A stretch of 64,000 nucleotides of DNA from Prorocentrum cordatum (taxonomy: Eukaryota > Sar > Dinophyceae > Prorocentrales > Prorocentraceae). Position 1 is the stretch's first letter, and each line of letters opens with the position of its first letter. Shown here piece after piece: positions 41,960-53,270 of this stretch. The position numbers and the translations under genes are program-made. Under the pieces are notes generated by a model, which worked only from the letters and a program-made list of their open reading frames with translations, made no database searches and was not told the DNA's origin. Location of the stretch: contig CAUYUJ010016300.1 of the NCBI GenBank assembly GCA_963575745.1, forward strand, positions 147,813 to 211,812. Direction: 5' to 3'.

Positions 41960-42330
41960 GCCTCCGGGCGGCCCAAGAGGCCCCCAGGAAGCCCCAGGCG
42001 GGCTCCAGGAGCGCCCCCCAGAGGTCACAAGTGTTGGTCGTCTTGCGGTTTCCGAAGGATCTCAGCGCTCTCGCCTTGTCGGGCCTGCGACGCTCCGAGA
42101 CGGCCCAAGAGGCTCCCGAGATCGTTCCACAAACGCACAGGCAACCCCCGACGGCCCACGAGGCCCCCATAACAGGAGTGGGAACTCGAACTGACATGTA
42201 ACGCGCTCCGCCCCAAGATGGCCCCCGAGACCGCCAGCGAGGCCCCCAAGGGGCCTGTCAGAAGCCCCAGGAGGCCCCTGAGAGGCCCAAATCAGGCCGC
42301 AAGAGGCCCCTAGAGGCCGCAAGACACACC
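41960..42330 (-). repeat. CCAAGAGGCC-type degenerate repeat
   Basis: Another inverted-orientation member of the CTTGGG domain family, with GGCCCCCAGGAAGCC units. Confidence 0.75.
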
Positions 42331-42390
42331 CGAAACCGCTTCCAAGAGGCTCACGAGAGACCTCCCAAGAGATCCCCACAGGCACTCACG

Positions 42391-42550
42391 AGGCCGATCA
42401 AGGGGATATATCCAGACCCTCTTATCCCGCGTGTCACAAAACTCGACGTGCTCCTTGCGCATGGCAAGTTTGCCGACGCCGTTGCAGATGCGTGCCAAGA
42501 TTGGGCCGCGGCGCACATCGCGCAGCGCACACTTTCCGCTCGCCGATTTT
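42391..42550 (-). CDS. Possible internal exon, unidentified
   Basis: The minus strand reads GPILARICNGVGKLAMRKEH, then VEFCDTRDKRVWIYPLDRP, and ends at a good donor C|GTGAGTGCC (intron starts at 42389 or 42390). The start is uncertain because no clear acceptor precedes it closely. An introner-family copy lies 175 bases upstream on the same strand. It is hydrophilic, unlike the membrane islands around it, so it could be a loop of the same protein. Confidence 0.4.
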
Positions 42551-42725
42551 CTCGGCGGCAAGGTCGCGCGCAAGGGAGGGAAATAATGCCGCTCTCGCCC
42601 GGGCGCCGCGCGGACTTCGTCCGAACGTGGCTCTCCCGCCTGGCGCGGCGCATGCTCTTGCCCGCGGCAGTCCCAGCGGACACTGGGCGGCGCGCGAAAG
42701 GGCTGAATCGTGGTCCGCGGGACCC

Positions 42726-42856
42726 GAAGGGGCCCTGGGACGCACGAAGAGGCAGGCACAAATATGACCGGATCCCCCACAGCTTCCCGTCTATATTTTC
42801 TGGGCTTCTGCCTTCCCCCCACTACCCGTGTTTGCTCATATTTTCTGGGGAGTCGC
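42726..42856 (-). mobile_element. Introner-family repeat, copy 3 (partial)
   Basis: On the minus strand it runs from GGCGACTCCCCAGAAAATAT to CCCAGGGCCCCTTC. It lacks the TCAGGAGGGG start of the other two copies. The shared 3' end is exact. Confidence 0.75.
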
Positions 42857-42988
42857 CGCGCGCGGAATCCGCTCGCGCATGCACGGCAGCCCTCCCACTA
42901 GCCCCGCGGCGGCCCCCGGCCGCTCGCAGTTTACTGGACTTCTCCACCAAAGGACCCATGCGCGCGTAGGATCCCTTCTGGTAAGGGC

Positions 42989-43062
42989 GAGAAGGAGAAG
43001 GAGGAGGGGGAGGAGGAGGAGGAGGAGGAGGAGGAGGAGGAGGAGGAGGAGGAGGAGGAGGG
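42989..43062. repeat. (GGA)n microsatellite
   Basis: Pure GGA on the plus strand. The following 370 bases are GC-rich and unassigned. Confidence 0.93.
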
Positions 43063-43431
43063 AGGCAGAAAAATATGCCCCCTCCCCTCCCCTCCCGAGG
43101 ACCCCGCGCGCGCGACCGACTCCCGTGCGCCGCGCCGGAGGAGGGGCGCGCGCCGGTGCGACTGCGGCAGGCTGGCGCTGTGCCGGCCTCGGCGTCGGCT
43201 CCTGCACCGCGGAGAGCGTCCAAGCTCGAGCGGCTGGCCGTCTCCGTCTCTTGGCGGCGAGCGAGGGGGGGGGGAATCGGGGAGGAGGAGGCCCTCTCAG
43301 AAGGCGGCGGGGCCTCCCAGGAGCCCTCGCGCCTCCCGAGGAGTTTTTGTGCTTCTGCTGCCCTCGGGGGATGGCGCAGAGGCAACGTCTGAGGAGCCCC
43401 GGGGACTTCCGAGCCTTCCTACAAGGCCCTC

Positions 43432-43550
43432 CTCCTCCTCCTCCTCCTCCTCCTCCTCCTCCTCCTCCTCCTCCCCCTCCTCCCCTCCTCCTCCTCTCCT
43501 CCTCCTCCTCCCCCTCCTCCTCCTCCTCCTCCTTCTCCTCTCACTCCCCC
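43432..43550. repeat. (TCC)n microsatellite
   Basis: TCC with CCCC breaks, opposite in sense to 42989-43062. 43551-44209 is unassigned. Confidence 0.92.
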
Positions 43551-44209
43551 CCCCCTCGCTCGCCGCCGAGTCTCCCTTCTTCTCGGGGGGGGAGAGTGCC
43601 GCTGCCCCTCCCGGGAGGCTGTCCCCGCGATGCCGGCCGCGGCGCAGAGGCGAGCAGCGGCGCGCAAAGGCCCCTTTGGCTCGGGGAGCGCGCCCGGAGG
43701 CCGCCGCCGCGCCCGCTCCTGCGACGCCGATGGACTCTGGGGCCCCCTGGCGGCGCTCCACGCGGCACGCCCGCGACGGGGCCTCGCCGCCGGTCGACGC
43801 GACGACGGGAACCGACCGAAGCCGGCTGTGGCCGGGAACGGGCGGGGCCCGTTGACTCGCTCAAGTCGGGTTGGGCGAAAGGGGGGGGGATACCAAAGGG
43901 GGGGTTCGAGAATCAGCTCACGCAGCTGACTTTCCCGGCGCCTCCCGGCGCCGGAGGCGGCTTATGTATCGAGGAATGGGCCCCTCGGTGAGGCCGAAAC
44001 CAGCTGCATGCAGCAAATTTCGTACCCCTCCTTTCCCAATCCCCCCCTTTCGTCCGGCCCGATCAAGCTGGCCAGCTCGAGCTCAAAAGCTTGCACGGGG
44101 CACGTTCGTGTTGAGGCAGGCGCAGTGCATGGCCACGCGCGCGCACTGCACGGCGCTGGTCGCACGAGCGCGTCTCGTACCGGTCCCTGTCGAGTAGCAT
44201 ACTCTCGGC

Positions 44210-44370
44210 GGTGGACAAACGTCCCTTTCGTAAGCCACCCTCTAGTGAAAACGGCCTGGGGCCGAAACCGACGGACCTGGGCCCGCAAAAATGACGGCCG
44301 CGACGCACCCTCGCGAAACGAAAACGGCCAATTCGCTAATCGACGTGTCAGGGTAGGAGGTCTGTCCACC
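44210..44370. mobile_element. MITE-like element, family D, copy 2
   Basis: Best-preserved arms of the family: GGTGGACAAACGTCC at the left and GGAGGTCTGTCCACC at the right (13 of 15 paired). The core shares GAAAACGGCCTGGGGCCGAA with copy 1. Confidence 0.82.
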
Positions 44371-44949
44371 TCCGATACTCGTGGAGTGTAAGGCGGGACA
44401 CGCTGTCGAGCCCAAACGGGCCACACCTCTATCGCGCTTGATTACGCGGGCATCATCGAAGAACACAATGCGGACCAGGCGCGCGCGCCAATCCCATCAG
44501 CGCCATTACCAACATGCGCGTGTACGTTTATACATTTGCACGGCCTTGTGAACGGCCTGATGAGCAACTTGAAGAATGTACTACGTTCCCGTCGGGCACT
44601 TCAGTCACGGCCTGTGGTGGTATGACGGAGGAGCTTTGAAGGAGCAAAATTTTGGGTTTAGTGGGGTGGGGGTGGACGCAGTACCTTGGGTGTCATTGGC
44701 TCCAACTCACACGTGGACCCCACATCGAGATCTCTCATAGCGTTGCGAGATGCGACATTGAGTCCCGAATGGCCCCCTTCACTTGGCAATTTAGGATATC
44801 CGCTGGCTACTCCGGGCCAGTCGCGGCCAGTGGGATCGCCAACGCAGCGTGGCAAGGGGCGCTACCGGACATTGCAACACGCAGAATCGAGGGGGCAATC
44901 GGGGCCAGCCGCGGCCTGTGGAATGTGCGACACACAGCATGGATCGGGG
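44371..44949. other. Unassigned DNA
   Basis: A minus-strand stretch at about 44490-44390 (RARLVRIVFFDDARVIKRDR) is Arg-rich and hydrophobic in a way that recalls, but does not show, a voltage-sensor helix. Nothing else was recognised. Confidence 0.25.
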
Positions 44950-45111
44950 ATGGGCAGACCCCCCTTTAGTAAAACGTGGTTTAGTGAAAACGACCTGAGG
45001 CCCAAACCTGGCGGGCGCAAGCCCGGAAAATAACGGCCACGGCGCCCGCTCGAGAACCGAGCACGGACAATTCACTAATCGACGTGTCACTGTTGGGGTC
45101 TCTGTCCAGCC
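44950..45111. mobile_element. MITE-like element, family D, copy 3
   Basis: More diverged copy: it begins ATGGGCAGACCCCCC, shares TTTAGTGAAAACG and AATCGACGTGTCA, and ends GGGGTCTCTGTCCAGCCCC. Confidence 0.72.
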
Positions 45112-46001
45112 CCGAATGGAGGTAGCGGGGACCAGCTGCAACCAGCGGAGTATGCGGCACATCGGGTGCTGTGGCCACCGACATGTGCGGGACACCAGAG
45201 CAACGCGGCAGTGGAGGCTGATTACGGCCAGCCGAGGCTGCGACACTTTTTTGATTCGCGGGTCGAGAGCGCACCCCTTCCGGTCGAAGCTAAGCGGGCC
45301 GCGCGAGGCTTGAATTGACCAGAGAAAGGGGAGAAACAGGGGGGCGCGGTCGAAGCTGCGACACACCGTGGCCCGTTGCCGTGCCCGCCTGAATCAGAGA
45401 GGGACGTGGCAAGGGATCCGTCCAGGCCGCCCGCGGCCGATGACACCACAACACATCAGGGCCGCACGGGGGCCGGTCGTTTCCGCGCGGCCAGCCTCGC
45501 GAGCGGTCGTCTCGCCAGCCGTCGCCTTCGCACGGTCGTCTTCGCATGGTCGTCTTCGCCGTTGGTGCTCGCCCTGCGGCCTTCGTCGTTGCCGCCGTCT
45601 TCGACGTCGCCATCGTCGTCGCCGTCTTCGTCGTCCTTGCCCGTGAGGCACTGGTGGTCGCGCGCGCACCTGGGAGGATGGGCTTTCGGAGGAAGGGCGT
45701 GTTGCAGCGTCAGTGACGTGGGCCGAGTTTCCTCTCGTCCTTTTTTGCGCTGCTCTGACTTGGGTTGGCAGGAAGTGAGGCGTCTTGGGTTTCCCACTTT
45801 TGGTAGGTGGATCTCTCAAGCTCTCCACCGCTTCTGGCGGTGTGCGTTGCGAGCAGGAATACAGCAAAGCCACAGGAAAGCGCGGCATTGACAGCGTAGC
45901 CCCGTACACGCGACACGTGCTAACGAGCAGGGACACAGCGAAGCCCCAGGAGAGAGCGAGGCATCGACAACGCAGCTCCACACCGACACGGTGGTGGCCG
46001 G
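45112..46001. other. Unassigned DNA with dispersed repeat, family F, copy 2
   Basis: 45239-45329 matches 34655-34742. Two near-identical stretches (GTTGCGAGCAGGAATACAGC at 45846 and GTGCTAACGAGCAGGGACAC at about 45917) form a loose repeat of about 70 bp. No gene recognised. Confidence 0.5.
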
Positions 46002-46060
46002 GGACGTCGTTCCTGCTGCTGCTCCTGCTCCTCGAGGAGCAGGAGCAGCAGCACGACGTC
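46002..46060. repeat. 59-bp near-perfect palindrome
   Basis: The left arm ends TGCTGCTCCTGCTCCTC and the right arm begins GAGGAGCAGGAGCAGCA, with no spacer (centre 46033/46034). The arms extend to GACGTCGT and ACGACGTC with a 3-base insertion on the left. It could extrude a cruciform; its function is unknown. Confidence 0.88.
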
Positions 46061-46246
46061 GAGGAGGATGCTCCTCGACGTCGTGCTCCCGGCCCCCCGC
46101 TCTGCCCGTGCCCCCGGAACGGCCGACGAGACGAGACGGCGTCCGGGCCGCGCAAGGGGGGAGAGCGGGGGGCGACCGTGCAGTCCAGAGGCCGAGCGCG
46201 TGCCACGACGGGGCGAGGGGGCCGCGGCGAGAAGGCCGGGGTGCGG

Positions 46247-46360
46247 CGAGGAAGAGGAGGAGGAGGAGGGGGAGGAGGAGGGGGAGGAGGAGGAGGAGGA
46301 GGAGGAGGAGGAGGAGGGGGAGGGGGAAGAGGAGGAGGAGGAGGAGGAGGAGGAAAGGGA
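46247..46360. repeat. GGA microsatellite
   Basis: GGA with GGGGA interruptions on the plus strand. Confidence 0.92.
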
Positions 46361-46504
46361 GGAGGCCGCGGTGGAAGAGCGCGGCGCGGAGGCTCGGCGA
46401 GAGCGCTGCCGGCCCGCGCGCCTGCGAGTAGATGATGTACTTGTCCTCGGAACCCCACTCCCGACCCAGGGCTGATCCGTGGCCCGAGCCCGAGCCCGAC
46501 GTGC

Positions 46505-46625
46505 CGTCGCTCGGACGCCCACTTCCCGGGCGTTCTGTCGGTTCCGTGCGTGCTTCTGTTGCTCGATGGTCCAGGGTGGTCCTCGACGGTCTTCGCCGAG
46601 AGAAGATGCACACGTCCGAGCGACG
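46505..46625 (+). mobile_element. MITE-like element, family A, copy 5
   Basis: Left arm CGTCGCTCGGACGCCCAC, right arm CACGTCCGAGCGACG, with core GTCCAGGGTGGTCCTCGACG. Confidence 0.8.
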
Positions 46626-46734
46626 CCGAGCTGATGATCCTGGCCCAGCGGAGCAGACCCGTCGCGATGCGCGAGGCACCCGCTGGATCGGCGCCCCCGC
46701 CCCCGACCGGCTGCTGGATCGGGCAGGTCGGCAT

Positions 46735-46810
46735 CCTCATCGAGCACTGACGGATCGACGGATCGAGGCATCGGCCAATCGATCAACGGGTCGACGGATC
46801 GGCCGATCAC
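46735..46810. repeat. GGATCGAC minisatellite
   Basis: Degenerate ACGGATCGACGGATCGAGG units directly downstream, on the minus strand, of the next probable exon. Confidence 0.8.
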
Positions 46811-46972
46811 CGGATCGCCAGAGCAGGGTCTTCTGAGTGCCCCTCCCGGCACTGCTCGACAAATCGCATGCTCGTGAGCGGCAATATGAGCGTGTTGGGA
46901 AGCAGGGAGAAGCGAATCACCTTGGACACTATGCCCAGGATGGTCAGAGGTGGCCCCATTGCGCCGCATTTG
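46811..46972 (-). CDS. Probable internal exon with one membrane helix
   Basis: 162 nt bounded by CCCCAG|C and CCG|GTGATC. It encodes KCGAMGPP, the hydrophobic stretch LTILGIVSKVIRFSLLPNTL, then ILPLTSMRFVEQCREG. Both junctions are in the same phase. The in-frame TGA just beyond the donor supports ending it there. The family is not recognised; a channel or transporter is an inference from the helix. Confidence 0.5.
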
Positions 46973-47510
46973 CTGGGGACGGCTTGCTTGGGCGCTCGTC
47001 GGAGGACCCTCCTCCTCTTCCCTATCCTCCTACTGCTTCTCATACTCAATATTTCCCTCTCCCTTCTTATCAGTCCTCCTCGTCGTTCCCCCCTTCCTCC
47101 TCCCTCGTGCTGCTGCTGCTCCTCCTTGCTCCTCCTCGCCCTCTTGATGCAGGGTGATGTCAGATGGATAAATAGGACTGCAGAATTATTCGCTTCTCTC
47201 GTGAGGTGTCCGTACTTCAATCACGGCACATCCAACACTTCGCCACGCGTACATTGTGGAGCGTGTGTCCTTCATTGCGGAAGCAGAGGGTCGAGAGTGC
47301 TATATATATATATATATATACGGAGGGAGATAGCAACCATAGATATACTGAGAGAAAGAGAAAGAGGGAGAAAAACAAAAAAGCGATAGAGAGAGAGAGA
47401 GAGTGAGAGAGAGAGGGAGACCGAGAGAGAGAGAGAGAGACAGAGACAGATACAGAAAGACGGGGGGGGGGGCGGGCGGGGGGGGCACACACACACACAC
47501 ACACAGGCAC
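46973..47510. repeat. Unassigned DNA with (TA)n, (GA)n and (AC)n
   Basis: 47301-47320 is TA, 47345-47462 is GA-rich and 47488-47505 is AC. A TCC-rich stretch occurs at 47010-47140. No gene. Confidence 0.85.
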
Positions 47511-49552
47511 GACACAGAAGAGAGGCAGCGCAGCAAACGCGGAGCAGGGGGAAGGCATGGGCGGATGGGGGAGGGGCGCGCGAGGGAAGGGGGAGCGACG
47601 GGGAGGGAAGGGACGACGGGGTGGGCCCCCGAGCCTCGCGCGGACCGCCTCCTGCACGACCCGTGGCCTCGTCTTTTGGCGCCGCCCACGCCACCGCCGA
47701 GGGGGGAGAGCTCGGCCCTGCTCGGCCTCGGCCCGCAGCCTCCCGCCTTCTGTTCTGCTGGCCCGCTCCCCCACCTTCTGCCCAGAGATCCAGCGCATGG
47801 AAAAAACAAGACGGGGGTGTTTCCTATTTCTCGGCCTCGAGGGGCCCTCGCCGGGCCCCAGGACCGCCAAAAAGCGACTCGGGATGAGAAACCGGCCCCG
47901 GGGAGTGGGTCGAGACTTCTGGGGACCCCGCATTGAAAAAATCACGACGTCGGATCTCTGGGTGCGGGGCCCTCCGCGATCGTGGGCGTGCCCCGCGCCT
48001 GCGACGAGGCAGCGGGCGACCAGCGCCAGGAGTCAGGGCAGGCGGGCGCCCCGTCGAAGCCGCCGCTGCACAGGACACGTGACCTCCCCCTCCTCGGGCG
48101 CTGCGGGGCCCCGCGGCAGAGGCTGCGCCGCCGCGCGCGGCGGACCCCGAAGAGCGCGCAGCGCGTGCCGCCTCCCTCCTCGGCCTCCTGGCGCCCCCGC
48201 GCGGAGGCTGGCGCTGGCACGCCCCACGAGGCCGCGCAGCGCCCGCCTGAGCCCTCCGGCGGCGAGCCGCGGCCAGCCGGGCGGCCCGGCGGCGGGGTCG
48301 GCGGGCCCGCGCGGCCGGGCGGAGCTGGCGAGGCCGCCAGCGGCGCAGCCCAGAGGCGGCCGCCGGCCCGCTGGCGAGGTCGGAGAGAGGCGCCGCTGGC
48401 CCAAAGGAGCAGCGGGGGCACGGCACCAGGTGACCGGTCCGCCAGCCGCCGCCCGCGCCGCGCTCGCCGCGGCTGCGGAGCCGACAGGGGTTGTCCAGTG
48501 TCCGCGCGGCGCACTCCTCTGGTCATCGGCGCTGCTCGCTTTCCCCACCCTCTCCGCCACGGTCGCCTCCTCTCGCGCGCGCGGCTCGCGCTCGCGCGGG
48601 CTGCGAGCGGCCCATCCGCCCTGTGATTTTACGGGTCCTGGGAGCTCCCGGGCTTGTCGGGCAGGGGAGAACGCCCCGTGGGCCTGCGCCTCGCGCCGCC
48701 CTGCCAGAGAGCCCCAGGGAAACCTGGGCCTCGATGGTAGGGCAGCTGAGGATCAACACCTCGAGCAGGGCTGGACCCAAACGTTGTTTTTCGTTTTCCT
48801 CTCGTCTTGTTCTTCGTCTTGCTCCACCTGTCTTCCTGTGCCTCCCTGCCTAAACGAAAAACAAAACGCAGCCGAAGTCCAGCAAAAACAGCGTTTAGGT
48901 CTGGCCCTGACCTCGAGCTTGCTGAGCTCCACGTCCGCGGCAGGCCTCGCGGCCTGTCCTCGAGCTACTCCGCCCTTCGCCAGGAGCCCCCCCCCCGGCC
49001 TCTCGCGCAGAAGCCTCCGCTGGACAACCGAGCCGGGAGGGCCTCCACGGCCTTGCAGGCGTGCCGCAAACGCCCCCCCCCCACATCCCTCCTCGACCCG
49101 AGGACGAGGAGGACGGGGAGGGGGATGAGCTGCGGCCACCCCACTGGCGGAGCGCCAAATCAAGTCAAGTCAACAGCCGTGCGCCAGCCTTTGGCACGGC
49201 ACTCGGGCACAACATGCGCTCACAGATGCATAGATGTACGTGCCCTGCCGTGTGGCAGGCCGGTGATACGCTGACAAGACACAGCACGCAGCAAGGGAAG
49301 GGGGGAGGAGGAGGCCACGCTAGGCCAAAACTTCCCGACCGTGAAGCGCCCGAGGGCGGCAGCGGAGTCTCCGCAGCTGGCGGCAGCAGGCGGAGGAGCC
49401 GCAGCGCGCCCGACGGGCGCTCGCCCCGCGCCTCGCGGAGCGAGCGCCTGCCGTTGCGCCGCTCGCCTCACGCGGGGCACGCGCTTCACGCGGGGCACGC
49501 GCTGCGCTGCGGGCTGCGCGCTGCGCCGTGCGCTCTGCGCTTTCGCCGCAGA
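47511..49552. other. GC-rich unassigned DNA
   Basis: Very GC-rich, with frames open for 150-500 codons on both strands and Arg/Ala/Pro-rich translations without domains. I treat these as compositional. Two GTTTTTCGTTTTCCTC-like and AAACGAAAAACAAAAC stretches near 48786 and 48853 form a loose inverted pair around a TCTTGTTCTTCG segment. Confidence 0.4.
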
Positions 49553-50683
49553 CCTCCTCCTCCTCCTCCCTGCTATTCCTCCTCCTCCTCCACCTCCTCT
49601 TCCTTCCTGCTCCTCCTCCTCCTCCTCCCTTACTCATCCTCCTCCCTTCTCCTTCTCCCCCTGCTCCCCTCCTCTCCCCCTCCTCTTTCCTCCATCGCCT
49701 CCTTCCCTCCTCCTCCTCCTCCTCCTCCTCCTCCTCTCCTCCTCCTTCCTCCTCCTCCTCCCTCCTCCTCCTCATCCCTCCTCATCCTCTTTTCTTCTCT
49801 TCCCCCCTGACTCCCCCCCCTCTCCCCCGCTCCTTCTCCTCCATCCTCCTCCTTTCCTCATCCCTCCTCCTCCTCCGCCCTCCTCTCCCTCCTCCCTCCT
49901 CCTCCTCCTCCTCCTCCGCCTCCTCTCTCCTCTCCTCCTCCTCCTCCTCATCTCCTCCTCCTCTCCCTTCTCCCCCTCCTCTCCTCCTCCTTCCTCCTCT
50001 CTCCTCCTCCGCCTCCTCATCTCTCCTCCTCTCCGTCCCTCTCCTCCTCCTCTCCTCTCTTCCTCTTCCTCCTCATTCTCTTCCGCCCTCTCCTCTCCTC
50101 CTCCTCATCCTCCTCTCCTCCTCTCCTCCTCCTCCTCCCTCCTTTTCTTCCTCATCATACCTCTTCCTTCCTCATCATCATCCTCCTCCTTCCTCTCCCT
50201 TCCTCCTCCTCTCCTCCTCCGCCTCCTCCTTCCTCTCTCCTTTTCTCCTCTCCTCCTCCTCTTCCTCCTCTCCCTCCTCCTCGCCTCTCCTCCTCTCCTC
50301 CTCCTCCCCTCTCCCTACTCCTCTCCCCCCCCCCCCCTCCTCCCCTCTCCCTTCCCCCTCCTCCTCCTCCTCCTACTCCTCCTCCTCCTCCTCTCCTGTC
50401 TCCCTCTCCTCCTCTCTCCTCTCCTCCTCCTCCTCCTCCTCCTCCTTCCTTTCCTCCTCATCTCTCCTTTTCCATCTCGCCCGCTCCCCCCCCCTGTGTC
50501 CCTCCCTCCTCCTCCTCCTCCTCCTCCTCCTCCTCTCCTCTCCTCCTCCTCCTCCTCCTCCTTCTCCTCCTCCTCCTCCTCCTCTCCTCCCCTCCTCCTC
50601 CTCCTCCTCCTCCTCCTCCTCCTCCTCTCTCTACCCTTCCTCCTCCTCGTCCTCCTCCTCCTCCTCCTCCTCCTCCTCCAGCC
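49553..50683. repeat. 1.1-kb pyrimidine (TCC)n tract
   Basis: The longest simple-sequence tract in the window: TCC and CTCTCC units, almost free of purines on the plus strand. Long open Ser/Pro/Leu frames here are artefacts. Confidence 0.96.
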
Positions 50684-50704
50684 AGCGCTCCGCCCCGTCA
50701 GCAC

Positions 50705-50836
50705 GCCATCGACATCGGATGGTCTTGCGGAAACAGTGACTACGAACTGGATGATGGTCATGTTGATGATGACGACGACGATAAGGAAGAGGAGACGGAA
50801 GAGCGTCGTCAGAGGCCACACGACAAACGCCGTTCC
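50705..50836 (-). CDS. Probable internal exon with one membrane helix
   Basis: 132 nt, phase 0, bounded by ACAG|GGA and GGC|GTGCTG. It encodes GTAFVVWPLTTLFRLLFLIV, then VVIINMTIIQFVVTVSARPS: a long hydrophobic segment and a polar tail. If the membrane islands form one gene, this is the most upstream one seen. The family is not recognised. Confidence 0.45.
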
Positions 50837-50849
50837 CTGTCTTGTCACA

Positions 50850-51400
50850 GGTGGGCTCGGAGATGAGCTTCAACATCGGCTCCTCCCCTTCCCCTTCACC
50901 GCTAAGCTCCTCATCATCCCTACCGTTACCTCCCTTCGCCTCCCGTCTGTACTCCTCCCCATCTCTTCTCTTTCTCCGAATCACCATGATCATTATCATC
51001 GCCGTCGTCGTCCGCATCCTCCGTATCCTTACTCTCATCGTCGTCCTCCTCCGTACTCCTCCCCCCGCTCATCCACACTATTCGTCCTTGCTTCTCCTCT
51101 TTGATCCTGCTCTCCCTCCTTCTCCTCCTCCCTCTGCCCCCTACATTTCCTTGTCCTCCTCCTCCTCCTCCTCCCGCTGCGTGTCCGCATCCTCCGTTAT
51201 TCTTCTTCGCCTCCTCCTCCTCCTCCTCTTCCGCCTCCTTCCCGTTAACCATTATTTTGCCCCTCTCTCTCTCCCGCCTCCTCCCCACGTTTCCTCTCCC
51301 TCCCTCTTCCCTCTTCTCTCCCCTCTCTCCTCCTCGTCTTTCCCCTTCCCCTTTTCTGCTTGTTTCCTTGTTTCACTCCTCCACCCTTTGCCCTGACGAT
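50850..51400. repeat. Pyrimidine-rich degenerate tract
   Basis: CTCC, TTCC and CGTCGTCC-rich sequence, less regular than 49553-50683. Confidence 0.8.
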
Positions 51401-53135
51401 TAACTCCGTCTCGTTCGATCGGCATCTCAATACTACGCGTGCTGGCGAGGCGGGCTGGTCGTGCCGTCTGGTACTTATTTCGTGGAACCTACATTTCCCG
51501 TCAGCTGCACGGATGGAAGGCGGGCCGTTTTTCAAACTGTGAGTCTCGCCCCAGCGCCGCGCGCGCTCATGTTCAACAGGTGGGCGGCGAGTCGTGTTCA
51601 AAGCCTCGTGCCCCGAGCGCCGCGCACTTGCATTCAAAGTTCCCAACAGTGAAGACGTGTGTGTGTGTGTGGGGGGGGGCGATTTCAAAATGCGGCTCTC
51701 GCCATAGTGCCGCGCGCTTGTCTTAATCTTTACCGCAAGCAGAAATGTGGATTACACGCATCGTTTTGATAAGGTGGCTCCCGCTCCAACGCAGGGCACA
51801 TGGGTATCCAAACATTCTAAGCATGATAAGGTGGAAGGTGAAGTCTTTTCAAGGCGTGGCTCTTGCCTCAGAGCCGCGCGCAACTGCCTTTGTTTAAAAG
51901 TTCTTGGTGGAGGAGGAGGACGGAAGGCGCCGATCCCCGCTCGAGTCAACCGTGTGGCAGCTGCAGGGCGAACCGAAAGCTCGCCCAACGAACCGTGAAG
52001 GCTTCATGCACAAATCTGCGACCGACGCTCGATGTCAAAGCTCCCCACCGTGTGAACGGAAGTTGCGAACCGAAGGGTCGAACCTACCGCCGTATTCGTC
52101 GGTCGAGGATGAAGCGAGAAAGTACAAGTGCCCTTTGACCTCTCGCAGCCCGATCGTGCTCGGGCTCGCTGTCCAATGCCTGAACCGAGAGGATTGCAGG
52201 ATGGATGGGTAGAAGGAGGACGTAAGCAGTCTTCGCACACGCACACGCACACGCCCCGTCCCGAATCCCGCCCGTTCCGCGTCGGCCAGAGGCCGACGGG
52301 GTACGAAGGTGGGGCTCGGGAACAGAAGTGCGAAGACCACTGCGCAATGCCTTCCACCCCTTGCAGCCCCCAAACGGGGCTTCGCTCGGCAAGGGAAAGC
52401 ACGAGAGGACCAACCGCGCAGCGCGGGGTAATTTGGAAAGTCTGCCCGCCTTTAGCGGGCCGAAGGTGCGCACTACACAACCGCTTCGGCACGCCTGGAA
52501 GACGCCCCGCCCCCGCGGGCTGCAAGGTTGAGCGGAGCAAATGGATGGAAGAAGGACAACAACCTGGCGCCATGGGCGCCGACGCGGCGACAGTGACGCA
52601 ACTGTTACCACCGGCTGCATAACATGACTGCGCCAACTGCGCATAGTAAACCGTGCATGCAAGTATGCGCCACTAGCGCATATTCAATATCAACAACGTT
52701 TGATGTAATATGCGGGTGTAAACCGTCCCAAAGTTTGCAAGGTACGATACAATCTTTGTAAGCGTTAGGTACGGCAAGGTTGCAATTGTAACTGCAAGGC
52801 GTTGACCACTATACTGATATGCGTATTTTACAAGTTGCATGGGCAGCACGTCAACAGATCATGCACCAACCATTGTCTGAATATCCTACTGACGACCGGA
52901 GGAATGCACGTTTGCATTTCGTGGGTCCTCGCGTTCAGAAATCTGCGGAGACCCGAGTCCTGCCAGCTGCCAAAACATGCGTTGTCCAGTTGATGGAAAT
53001 AAAGAATGCAAAGCGACTCTCAGCACCACGTAGACGAACACAACGCACAATTAACCTGTGAGTCGCAGGGCTTGCGCCCGACCGCCAAGGCATATATTGC
53101 CCGACTACCCGTGGATCGTAAAAGTCACGATCCCA
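51401..53135. other. Unassigned DNA
   Basis: No gene recognised. CGCCGCGCGC words recur at 51550-51720. 52620-52900 is AT-richer and unique-looking. Confidence 0.4.
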
Positions 53136-53270
53136 CTAGCGATTGCCCTGGCGGTCGTACTCACCGATCGTCCGCGTGGCCGTATAGTTCTGGTCCCAGA
53201 CGTACCCGTCAACGTAGATCCACTTGCTAATGGAGTACGACCAGTACCTGTGGCTGCCATCTGTGCTGCT
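53136..53270 (-). CDS. Possible terminal exon, unidentified
   Basis: The minus strand reads STDGSHRYWSYSISKWIYVD, then GYVWDQNYTATRTIGEYDRQ and GNR, before a TAG stop at 53138-53136. The aromatic-rich text looks like genuine protein, and AG acceptors lie at about 53265 and 53249. Upstream the frame becomes GC-rich and featureless. Confidence 0.35.
   Translation of the reverse strand, partial: SSTDGSHRYWSYSISKWIYVDGYVWDQNYTATRTIGEYDRQGNR

Noticed and set aside
44390-44490. Voltage-sensor-like Arg-rich helix (RARLVRIVFFDD)
   Set aside because: Arg spacing is not every third residue, all three frames are similarly plausible, and no clear splice sites bound it; kept only as a remark.
49341-51104. 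A 587-codon Ser/Pro/Leu frame
   Set aside because: It is produced by the (TCC)n tract, which lacks stop codons in every plus-strand frame.
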